NCBI RefSeq assembly: GCF_024753135.1
Contig: NZ_JANUGP010000006.1
Coordinates: 62,001-126,000, forward strand
Source of the DNA: Streptomyces pyxinicus
GTDB lineage: Bacteria; Actinomycetota; Actinomycetes; Streptomycetales; Streptomycetaceae
Direction of reading: 5' to 3'
Length of the DNA: 64,000 nucleotides
Shown here: piece after piece, positions 50,801 through 58,851 of the stretch
Layout of the letters: the number at the start of each line of letters is the position of its first letter
How positions within the stretch are numbered: the stretch's first letter is position 1
Notes under the pieces: generated by a model
Seen by the model: the letters and a program-made list of their open reading frames with translations, nothing else
What the model was told of the DNA's origin: nothing
Database searches by the model: none
Translations under genes and position numbers: made by a program

Positions 50801-52188
50801 ACGGCCCGGCACCCCAGGTGCCCGAGACCCCCCAGCCCGGCGCCACTCCGCCCGCCGGCACCCCCGCCCCCGCCGGACAGCCGCTGCCCGCCGAGTCGGT
50901 GACCGGTACCGCTCCCGGGCTCGCCGTCCCGCAGCAGTGGCCGGGGACCGACGCGACGCCCGGTGCCGGCACACCGTTGCCCCCGGCGGCACAGCGGGCC
51001 GCGCAGCCGCTGCCGGCCGAGACCGGTGCCGCCGACCCGAACTCCACCCAGGGACGCGCGTTCAGTGTCCGCACCCTCGGGCAGGGCGTGCCGTTCGCCC
51101 GGCAGGCCGCGCAGGCCCAGCAGACCGCGCAGGCCGCGCAGGTCCAACAGGCCACCGCGACCCCGCCCCCGCACGCGCCCGGCGGTTCCGGCCGGCGGCG
51201 CAAGCTGGGCACGCCCCCGGACCCGGCCGGCCGCGGGGAGGCGCCGTCGGAGCAGGGCGCCCGGCCGCATCCGCCCGCCGAGACGGCACCCGCCCAGCCC
51301 CGGCCCGCACCGGGCACCGAGGGCGTGGGACGCTCGTACGCCATAGGCGCGCCGGAACCGGACGCCGCCGAGGGCCCGGAGCCGTTGGACGGTCCCGGCG
51401 GTGCCGTCGAGGTCGCGGACACCCCGCGCCCGCAGCCGCTGGACGACGAGCTGCCCCCGGAGCCGCTGGACAACCCCCGCCGGCTGCTGGTGTGGCCCGC
51501 GCCGGACGTGACGACGCAGCAGGCGCTGAGCGACCGCGGCTACCGGCCCGTCATCGTGCACTCGCGCGAGGAGGTCGACGCGCAGATCGCGGCCTTCCCC
51601 GCCGCGCTGTTCGTGGACCCGCTGACCGGACCCATCACGCGGACGGCCCTGCAGTCGCTGCGGCAGGCCGCGGTCGCCGCCGAGGTGCCGGTGCTGGTCA
51701 CGGCCGGGCTCGGGCAGGCGACCCGGGAGGCGGCGTACGGCGCCGACCCGGCCGTCCTGCTGAAGGCGCTGGCGCCCCGGGACAGCGAGCAGCATCCGCC
51801 GCGGGTGCTGCTCATCGAGGAGCACGCGGAGATCGCGCTGGCCCTGACCGCGACGCTGGAGCGGCGTGGGATGCAGGTGGCGCGGGCCGCGACCGACAGC
51901 GACGCGGTGACGCTGGCGGGCCAGTTCCGGCCGAACCTCGTGGTGATGGACCTGATGCGGGTGCAGCGCCGGGAGGCCGGGGCCGGGCACACCGGGATCA
52001 TCGACTGGCTGCGCGCGAACGGGCAGCTCAACCGCACCCCGCTGGTCGTCTACACCGCCGCCGTCGACCAGGCCGACCTGCCCCGGCTGGCCTCGGGCGA
52101 GACCGTGCTGTTCCTCGCCGAGCGGTCCACCAGCACCGAGGTGCAGGCCCGGATCGTGGACCTGCTGGCCCGGATCGGCACCAACTGA
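47896..52188 (+). CDS. Large PAS protein with degenerate kinase core and C-terminal receiver
   Basis: 1,430 residues, GTG after GGGAGGAAGG. Two PAS domains (ILDALPDALVLVNANGTVVN near residue 15; ILRAASEGVVGTDTDGRIVL near 150), a coiled coil (about 275-355, EELERLSEEHASDLTALRQQ), then a HisKA-like helix LLTLLARSLRGPLDELRREL in which the phosphoacceptor His of SHELRTPL is Arg. The ATPase-like region (QRLATALAHLVADVAGVDAT) lacks the N-box Asn and glycine motifs. A low-complexity Pro/Ala/Gly region of about 600 residues with many TGRRRR motifs follows. The C terminus has a pseudo-receiver (ALFVDPLTGPITRTALQSLR) and a receiver-like domain (RVLLIEEHAEIALALTATLE, VVMDLMRVQRREAG). No membrane segment. 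It probably senses and signals without autophosphorylation. Confidence 0.85.
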   Translation: MSSRPSRGAARLAAILDALPDALVLVNANGTVVNANTIALEAFEAPGTALVGRGLLDLLPQFDSRLIPGSMRRPDHMDPRGRTKPTRMVARRTDGTEFPVEVTSANLENGQQAYDGYGYTGDELLMLVVRDLSGAVDTEAELARSQRQTEMILRAASEGVVGTDTDGRIVLVNPAAAQILGYRAGELGGKELHNLVLHSRADGSPFPYAESPLADTLRSGRKHRVRGQVLWSKGDERVSVDLTTAPVRDGDQLVGAVMTFTDRRPYDSLADEKDALEKAHAEELERLSEEHASDLTALRQQHVAEVEELRETYESELTGLREKHAEELASGEDRYAALAEREKDRHEALAGRHEQLLTLLARSLRGPLDELRRELSALAADDAGQLWPEANQVLHHLSAGYARITTLIDNVLGYQRLDAGGEDITRTKVMLDAVVAAGVDGAVELIGPGRVQFAVHAPPIEAEVDPQRLATALAHLVADVAGVDATGNAPVAAGGYLDNTVVVAAAQRGEVARIEVRGPYAGGDPVHEPIVRGIVRAHGGVLQTHEVPGMSGSAYVLEVPLGGGAGAVAGAGGVAGAGATGLPDVPGLPGVSGLPGVPEAEAEAAEHGAGRRRVRRSSTDAFLDGDDDGDGGGDLPDVGGEAGPGGVAGPGGVPPTGRRRRRAGAPAEETPAAAPAESVDAGPSGTGRRRGRPAEGAADADAGVSEGAVMTAAEHAAGAAASGTGLGGTVPPQGVPAPTGRRARRDTDPARAALPPALPVAGGTGDAMPAQGASTALALPGADDGSAEGAQPTGRRRRALAAAAERAAAQEAPAGARTVFALPPAAADRRPEPAPADAGPTPDAPVSAGTTASGTPAAAPVGPVPGAPVSPDAAPSVVPDAGVPVVPAPAAEAQPQVPGPMPGTEPAVGGVPGSPGVPADDEGRHDAVPPEQSEDHTPPQPHPTTGPTGRRRRAVAQPAEATAQAPAPDGPAPQVPETPQPGATPPAGTPAPAGQPLPAESVTGTAPGLAVPQQWPGTDATPGAGTPLPPAAQRAAQPLPAETGAADPNSTQGRAFSVRTLGQGVPFARQAAQAQQTAQAAQVQQATATPPPHAPGGSGRRRKLGTPPDPAGRGEAPSEQGARPHPPAETAPAQPRPAPGTEGVGRSYAIGAPEPDAAEGPEPLDGPGGAVEVADTPRPQPLDDELPPEPLDNPRRLLVWPAPDVTTQQALSDRGYRPVIVHSREEVDAQIAAFPAALFVDPLTGPITRTALQSLRQAAVAAEVPVLVTAGLGQATREAAYGADPAVLLKALAPRDSEQHPPRVLLIEEHAEIALALTATLERRGMQVARAATDSDAVTLAGQFRPNLVVMDLMRVQRREAGAGHTGIIDWLRANGQLNRTPLVVYTAAVDQADLPRLASGETVLFLAERSTSTEVQARIVDLLARIGTN

Positions 52189-52299
52189 GCGAACCGGCGC
52201 CGGCCGGCGTCAACGGGCGACCAGCCTGCGCGCCGCCTCCTGTGAGCGAACCCGCGCCGGCCGGCGTCAGCGAGCGACCAGCCTGCGCGCCGCCTCCTT
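52186..52299. repeat. 57-bp tandem duplication joining two convergent genes
   Basis: The 57-bp units 52186-52242 and 52243-52299 differ at about four positions. The first begins with the stop codon of the PAS protein gene. The second contains the last codons and stop of the tetR gene on the other strand. Confidence 0.9.
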
Positions 52300-52848
52300 G
52301 ATGGAGGCTCGCAGCCGGTCCCGGTCGGGGCCGACCGTGCCGGTGAGGATGCGCCCCATCTGCGGGACGACAGCGGTCCAGTTGGCCAGGGCGACCAGCA
52401 GGAGCAGCAGATCGCCGGGCGGGATCGCGTCGGTGATCACGCCCCGCCGCTGGCCGTCGGCGACGGCCTCGACCTTGCGGGCGTAGTGCGCCTGGCGCTC
52501 CGGCTCGTCGGGCAGCTCGCCGGTGCCGTACTCGATGCCCTCCCAGAACAGCAGGCGCAGCAGTTCGGGGTGGGTGTCGTGGTAGTCGAGGAGGCGGTCG
52601 ATCCAGCCCTCGATGTCGTCGGGGTCGACGGGGACGGCGGCGGCGAGATCGACCATGCGGGTGCCGAGGACCTGGGTGAACAGCTCGGACTTGTTGCCGA
52701 AGTAGGCGTAGATCAGCTGCTTGTTGGCCTTGGCCGCGGCGGCGATCCGGTCGATGCGGGCGCCCGCGATGCCGTGCCGGGCGAACTCGGCGACCGCCGC
52801 GTCGAAGATGCGGGCCCTGGTGGCCTCGGGGTCCCTCACTGCTGCCAT
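52267..52848 (-). CDS. TetR family repressor of the adjacent MFS exporter
   Basis: 193 residues from ATG 52848: RDPEATRARIFDAAVAEFAR, HGIAGARIDRIAAAAKANKQ, LIYAYFGNKSELFTQVLGTR (helix-turn-helix), with a C-terminal ligand domain. Divergent from an MFS gene with two 18-bp operators between them. By synteny it corresponds to S. coelicolor SCO4008, a multidrug-binding repressor of SCO4007 (recalled from the literature, not checked here). An upstream in-frame extension overlaps operator sequence and is unlikely. Confidence 0.92.
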   Translation of the reverse strand: MAAVRDPEATRARIFDAAVAEFARHGIAGARIDRIAAAAKANKQLIYAYFGNKSELFTQVLGTRMVDLAAAVPVDPDDIEGWIDRLLDYHDTHPELLRLLFWEGIEYGTGELPDEPERQAHYARKVEAVADGQRRGVITDAIPPGDLLLLLVALANWTAVVPQMGRILTGTVGPDRDRLRASIKEAARRLVAR

Positions 52849-52875
52849 GGGAAAAGGGTAGGGCCCCGAGACGGA

Positions 52876-52893
52876 CAACCAACTGTTTGGTTG
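52876..52893. promoter_or_regulatory. TetR operator 1
   Basis: 18-bp near palindrome CAACCAACTGTTTGGTTG, 28 bp before the tetR start. Confidence 0.75.
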
Positions 52894-52931
52894 ACGGGGA
52901 ATGCGCAGGCGCGGGACGGCGTTAACACTTC

Positions 52932-52949
52932 CAACCAACTGGTTAGTTG
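52932..52949. promoter_or_regulatory. TetR operator 2
   Basis: CAACCAACTGGTTAGTTG, matching operator 1 at 15 of 18 positions and 56 bp from it, upstream of the MFS gene. Two copies allow repression of both divergent genes. Confidence 0.75.
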
Positions 52950-52979
52950 CAAGAGTCGGCTCAAGGAGAGACCCCGCTC

Positions 52980-54194
52980 ATGCCGTCAGTCACCACCACC
53001 CGCCGCGCGTCCCGGACGGGCGCCGCCACCGCGTCCGGGCGGCCCGTCACCTCCACCCCCTTCCTCCTCCTCATAGCCCTCTGCACCGCCGCGACGGCCG
53101 CCAACATCTACCTCGCGGCCCCGCTGCTCCCGCTCATCGCCCACGACTTCGGCACCGTCCCGACGGCCGTGGCCTGGATCGCCTCGGTGGCCCAGTTCGG
53201 CTACGCGGCGGGACTGCTCTTCTTCGCGCCGCTCGGCGACCGCGTCAACCGGCGCCCGCTGGTCGCGGGCCTCTCCGTCGGCACCACCGTGGCCCTGCTG
53301 GCCGCGGCCGTCGCCCCGGGCACCGCCGCCCTCGCCGTCGCCGTGTTCGTCGCCGCCGCCGCGACCGTCGTACCGCAGTTGCTCGTGCCGCTCGTCGCCG
53401 CCCGGGCCCCCGCCGACCGTCGGGCCCGGCATGTCGCGGCCGTCATCGCCGGCCTGTTCACCGGCATCGTCGCCGCGCGGGTCGTCGGCGGCCTCGCCGG
53501 ACAGGCGTTCGGCTGGCGCTGGGTGTTCGCCGGGTCCGCCGTACTGACCCTCGTACTCGGCCTGGCCACCGCGTTCGCCCTGCCCGCGGAGCGGCGGACC
53601 CGCACAGGCGCCCTGTTCGCGGGCGTCGCCGAGCTGCCGGGACTGCTGCGCCGTTCGCCCGGGCTGTGGCGGGCGTGCCTGCGGCAGGCGGGGATGTTCG
53701 GCGCCTGGAGCGCGCTGTGGACCTCCCTGGCCCTGCTGCTGACCGGCCCGTCCTACGGCTTCTCCACCGCCACCGCCGGGTTGTTCGGCCTCTTCGGACT
53801 GACCTCCAGCGCGGTGGCGCCACTGGCCGGCGGGCTGGTGGACCGCTTCGGCGCCACACGGGTCGTGGGCACCGCGTTCGCGCTGGCAGCCGTGGCGGTA
53901 CCGCTGTTCTGGCTCGGCGGGCAGGTGCTGCCGGCCCTGTTCGCCGCCGCGGTCCTGATCCACGCGGCGCTGGTCGCCTCCCACGTGGCCAACCAGACCA
54001 TCGCCCTGACCAGCACCGACAGCCCCGCCACCGCCAACACCGCCTACGTCGTCTCCGGCTTCGCCGGCGGCGCCCTCGCCTCCTCCGTCGCCGGCCCGGC
54101 CTACGGCCACTGGGGCTGGGCCGGAGTGAGCGTGGTGGCGGGGGTGTGGCTGCTGGCGGGGTGGGTGCTGACGGCCGGGCGACGGAGGCGGTGA
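52980..54194 (+). CDS. MFS drug exporter
   Basis: 404 residues, ATG after AAGGAGAG. Twelve predicted membrane segments; N-terminal TPFLLLIALCTAATAANIYL, motif A region FFAPLGDRVNRRPLVAGLSV, central loop LPAERRTRTGAL and C-terminal WGWAGVSVVAGVWLLAGWVL. Typical of small-molecule efflux proteins of the DHA1 group. Under control of the divergent TetR. Convergent with the acyl-CoA ligase gene (16 nt gap). Confidence 0.93.
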   Translation: MPSVTTTRRASRTGAATASGRPVTSTPFLLLIALCTAATAANIYLAAPLLPLIAHDFGTVPTAVAWIASVAQFGYAAGLLFFAPLGDRVNRRPLVAGLSVGTTVALLAAAVAPGTAALAVAVFVAAAATVVPQLLVPLVAARAPADRRARHVAAVIAGLFTGIVAARVVGGLAGQAFGWRWVFAGSAVLTLVLGLATAFALPAERRTRTGALFAGVAELPGLLRRSPGLWRACLRQAGMFGAWSALWTSLALLLTGPSYGFSTATAGLFGLFGLTSSAVAPLAGGLVDRFGATRVVGTAFALAAVAVPLFWLGGQVLPALFAAAVLIHAALVASHVANQTIALTSTDSPATANTAYVVSGFAGGALASSVAGPAYGHWGWAGVSVVAGVWLLAGWVLTAGRRRR

Positions 54195-54210
54195 CCCGGA
54201 GAACCGGCAC

Positions 54211-55866
<1,656 letters not shown>

Positions 55867-55921
55867 GGCGTCCTCCTGGGCGACATTGCCTGCGGCGGGA
55901 GAGGTCGCGCTGATTCTGCGC

Positions 55922-55939
55922 ACATACCGCGCGGTATGT
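55922..55939. promoter_or_regulatory. Perfect 18-bp palindrome upstream of the acyl-CoA ligase gene
   Basis: ACATACCGCGCGGTATGT, 56 bp before the GTG start. Form and length fit an operator of a TetR-family dimer. No such regulator is adjacent, so the repressor would be encoded elsewhere. Confidence 0.7.
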
Positions 55940-55989
55940 CACTAGGGAACGCCAAACCGGTATCGCGTCGGGTCCTGGGCCGGTGGGTC

Positions 55990-56547
55990 CTAGCGCACGA
56001 GCACCAGCTCGGGGTCCTCGCGCAGTTTGCCGAGGGCGCGCGAGACGGCCGACTTCACGGTGCCGACCGAGACGCCGAGCAGCTCGGCGGTCTGGGCCTC
56101 GCTGAGATCCTCGTAGTACCTGAGGACGACCATCGCCCGCTGGCGCGCGGGCAGCTTGGCGACCGCCCGCCACATGGCGTCGTGCAGCGCCTGCCGCTCG
56201 GCCGGGTCGCCCTCGCCGGACAGCGGCTCGGGCTCGGGCAGTTCCTCGCAGGCGAACTCGTCCACTCTGCGCTTGCGCCACTGCGAGGTCCGGGTGTTCA
56301 GCAGGGCCCGGCGGACATAGCCGTCCAGCGCCCGGTGGTCCTCGATCCGCTCCCAGGCCACGTAGGTCTTGGTGAGCGCGGTCTGCAGCAGATCCTCGGC
56401 GTCGCACGGGTTCGCGGTCAGCGAGCGCGCGGTGCGCAGGAGCACCGGCCCGCGGGCCCGGACGTACGACGCGAAGGACGGGTAGGAGTGGGTCTGCCGC
56501 GCGGGTGCGGCGGCGGCCGAGGCGCTGGTGCAGACGGGTGTGGTCAT
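55990..56547 (-). CDS. ECF RNA polymerase sigma factor, SigE-type family
   Basis: 185 residues. Region 2: YPSFASYVRARGPVLLRTAR, NPCDAEDLLQTALTKTYVAW, YVRRALLNTRTSQWRKRRVD. Region 4: LPARQRAMVVLRYYEDLSEA, TAELLGVSVGTVKSAVSRAL. This matches the actinobacterial 'SigE family' ECF group. No anti-sigma factor gene is adjacent. Located downstream of the acyl-CoA ligase promoter region in opposite phase. Confidence 0.93.
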   Translation of the reverse strand: MTTPVCTSASAAAAPARQTHSYPSFASYVRARGPVLLRTARSLTANPCDAEDLLQTALTKTYVAWERIEDHRALDGYVRRALLNTRTSQWRKRRVDEFACEELPEPEPLSGEGDPAERQALHDAMWRAVAKLPARQRAMVVLRYYEDLSEAQTAELLGVSVGTVKSAVSRALGKLREDPELVLVR

Positions 56548-56813
56548 GGCTCCACGCTAGGAGCGGACCACGTCCTCGCGGATCGCCCGCAGGTCCCGAA
56601 GCGGCGTCCCCCTCAGGTTGTACGGGTGGGGCTGCCTCCACCTCCTGAAGGTGGACGGCGCTTCCACCCTCCCTGAGGGTCCGCCCCCGAGCGCCCCCGG
56701 CCCATGATGCCCGCACACGCCTGCGCGGCGGCACCGAAGCACCGCCGCGCAGACGTCGTACGACCCCGAAGCACACCCCGCGAGGTCTCCTCGGCAGGAG
56801 CCCCGCGCCCGGC
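56548..56813. other. Intergenic region upstream of the sigma gene
   Basis: No gene seen. It contains CACCTCCTGAAGGTGG and CACCCTCCCTGAGGGTCCG, two imperfect inverted repeats around 56637-56690 that could be a terminator of the secreted-protein gene or sites for the sigma gene promoter. Confidence 0.4.
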
Positions 56814-57125
56814 TCACCAGAGGTGGGTGAAGCGGACGGCGACGTTGCCGTTGCCCTGCTGGATCCCCGTGAGGGCGGACCCGTCCACCTGCGCGGTGTT
56901 GCTCTGGTTCGAGGCGCCGGAGCCGACCGCGTTCTGCCCCGTGGTGGACGAGTTGCCGCTGTTGGTGTGACCGACTCCGCTGCCGACGATGGACGACACA
57001 CCCGCGTTCGATCCGACGCCCGCCAAGGCGCCGTTGTCCGCTGCCGCCGCGCCGGAGAAGAGAACGGCTGCGAGCGGGAGAGCGGCGACGGCTGCGAGAA
57101 CGCGGGCGGTACGGATGCTTGCCAT
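56814..57125 (-). CDS. Small secreted protein rich in Asn, Gly, Ser
   Basis: 103 residues from ATG 57125 (GGAGGAAC upstream). Signal peptide ARVLAAVAALPLAAVLFSGA, cleavage at AAA-DNGAL near residue 29. The mature 74 residues lack cysteines and have short repeated elements (GVGSNAG, GSGVGHTNSGN, GSGASNQSNT, GIQQGNGNVAVRF). The composition recalls surface proteins such as chaplins or rodlins, but the motifs of those families are absent. Function unknown. Confidence 0.75.
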   Translation of the reverse strand: MASIRTARVLAAVAALPLAAVLFSGAAAADNGALAGVGSNAGVSSIVGSGVGHTNSGNSSTTGQNAVGSGASNQSNTAQVDGSALTGIQQGNGNVAVRFTHLW

Positions 57126-57183
57126 GTTGTTCCTCCAGAACGAGGTCTTCGACGGCCCGAGAGAACCGGAAGCTCGTGAAGTA

Positions 57184-57226
57184 GGGCTTGAACTTGAGCT
57201 TGAAGTGGAGCTTGAAGTGGGGCTTG
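57184..57226. repeat. 12-bp tandem repeat upstream of the secreted protein gene
   Basis: Units GGGCTTGAACTT, GAGCTTGAAGTG, GAGCTTGAAGTG and a partial GGGCTTG lie 59-100 bp before the start codon, in the promoter or 5' leader. The rest of 57126-57530 shows no gene; an AT-richer stretch at 57320-57365 may be promoter. Confidence 0.75.
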
Positions 57227-57530
57227 CGCCAAGGCAGTTGGCCGACCGCCTCAACTGTCGTGGACGACGTCGCGCCCTCAGAGTTGCCCACCGAATCCCC
57301 GGCGAACCACCCCGGAAGCGATCATTCGCACGCAAGCGTGATGACAAGTAGATAAACCTTTGTCGCCCCTTTCCCCCACCACCCCTCCCCCCGGGCCCCC
57401 CGCACACCCTCACATCCCAACCGGCACAAGGGACGAATCGATCCGCCCCACCCGCGACCGACCCCCCGCTCCGGGTGCGCCACACCCCCACCCTCTTCCC
57501 TTACTCGAACACGCGTACGAAAATAGAACC

Positions 57531-58406
57531 ATGGCCACCATCGACCGACAGACCACGACGCTGGCCCTCGCCCACGCCCTCTCGGCGGCCGAACGCGGTC
57601 TGGCCGTCCTCCCGCTGTCCCGCACGAAGCTCCCCGCCCTGCGCTCCCCCCACCACACCGACCCCACCCCGGCCGGACCGCGCTGCCACGGCGAGTGCGG
57701 CCGCTTCGGCCACGGGGTGTACGACGCCTCCACCGACCCCGCCCGCATCCGGGAGCTGTTCGCCGCCGCACCCTGGGCCACCGGCTACGGCATCGCCTGC
57801 GGGCTGCCCCCGTACCACCTGATCGGCGTCGACCTGGACGTGAAGACCGGCACGGACGCCTCGGCCGCCCTGCGCGAACTGGCCCTGCGCCACCTGTTCA
57901 CGATCCCGGAGACGGTCGTGATCCGCACCCCGAGCGGCGGCCGGCACCTGTGGCTGACCGGCCCACCGGACACGGTCGTACCGAACTCGGCCGGCCGCCT
58001 CGCCCCCGGCATCGACATCCGCGGCGCCGGCGGCTACCTGGTCGGCCCCGGCTCCCGCACCGACCACGGCACCTACACCACGGCCCCCGGCACCGCCCAC
58101 CTCCCGCCGGCCCCCTGCCCGCCCTCCCTCCTCCGCCTGCTCCTCCCCCCACCCCGCACCGGCCGCCACCCGTCCCACCGCGCACCCGACGACCACGGCC
58201 GCGGCCTGATCCACTTCGTCCTCACCGCCCACGAGGGCCAGCGCAACACCCGCCTCTTCTGGGCAGCCTGCCGCGCCTACGAGAACGGCCTCGGCCCCAC
58301 CCTCACCGACCCCCTCACCGAGGCGGCCGTCCACACGGGCCTCACCGAACAGGAGGCCCGCGCGACAATCGCCTCGGCGGCCCGGATGACAGCCCGCCAC
58401 CCCTGA
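57531..58406 (+). CDS. Bifunctional DNA primase/polymerase (prim-pol) domain protein
   Basis: 291 residues. Prim-pol domain of AEP type: LAHALSAAERGLAVLPLSRT, the segment YGIACGLPPYHLIGVDLDVK with the acidic pair of the active site, ETVVIRTPSGGRHLWLTGPP (conserved GGxH) and GIDIRGAGGYLVGPGSRTDH. The C-terminal part is a short helical region. There is no helicase domain, unlike plasmid replication proteins. It sits next to tRNA-Ser(UGA) and could derive from an integrative element or be a stable host gene; I recall such genes in many Streptomyces. The ribosome site is weak. Confidence 0.88.
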   Translation: MATIDRQTTTLALAHALSAAERGLAVLPLSRTKLPALRSPHHTDPTPAGPRCHGECGRFGHGVYDASTDPARIRELFAAAPWATGYGIACGLPPYHLIGVDLDVKTGTDASAALRELALRHLFTIPETVVIRTPSGGRHLWLTGPPDTVVPNSAGRLAPGIDIRGAGGYLVGPGSRTDHGTYTTAPGTAHLPPAPCPPSLLRLLLPPPRTGRHPSHRAPDDHGRGLIHFVLTAHEGQRNTRLFWAACRAYENGLGPTLTDPLTEAAVHTGLTEQEARATIASAARMTARHP

Positions 58407-58418
58407 CCCCGAACGCAC

Positions 58419-58456
58419 GAGAGCCCCCGACCGGTACTTCCCGGTCGGGGGCTCTC
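58419..58456. terminator. Bidirectional terminator between prim-pol and tRNA-Ser
   Basis: GAGAGCCCCCGACCGG pairs with CCGGTCGGGGGCTCTC around a short loop. Serves the prim-pol gene on the plus strand and the tRNA on the minus strand. Confidence 0.92.
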
Positions 58457-58463
58457 AACTCCG

Positions 58464-58550
58464 CGGTGGGTGTGGGATTTGAACCCACGGTGACATCGCT
58501 GCCACGACGGTTTTCAAGACCGTTCCCTTAGGCCGCTCGGGCAACCCACC
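58464..58550 (-). tRNA. tRNA-Ser(UGA)
   Basis: Acceptor GGTGGGT/ACCCACC with discriminator G, anticodon arm ACGGTCT-TGA-AAACCGT, class II variable arm and T arm GTGGGTTCAAATCCCAC. Confidence 0.96.
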
Positions 58551-58798
58551 TCGCTCGTCACCCACCTGGGGTGGAGCGGGTACAGACTACCGGCCTCCGG
58601 CTTCGCGCGGGGCCGTGGTCCACACGGGGTCCGCTGGCTCCGTTCAGAGGCGCTTGCCTGCCCGCCCCGGGGCCGCAGGTCCACCGCCGTGTTCCGACCT
58701 CGCTCCCCTTTTCGTCGGATCTCCCCGTAGCCGGTGACTGGTCGCCAGGAGAAGCCACGGGCGGGGCACCTCCGTTCAGCGGGTCGCGGATACGGGAA

Positions 58799-58828
58799 GG
58801 GCGCCCCTCCGAAACCGGAAAGGCGCCC
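58799..58828 (-). terminator. Terminator of the htrA-like gene
   Basis: GGGCGCC pairs with GGCGCCC in a stem extended by CCTCCG/CCGG-type pairs, 24 nt past the stop on the minus strand. Confidence 0.75.
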
Positions 58829-58851
58829 CGCGCGCGTGCCGTTCGGTCGGG

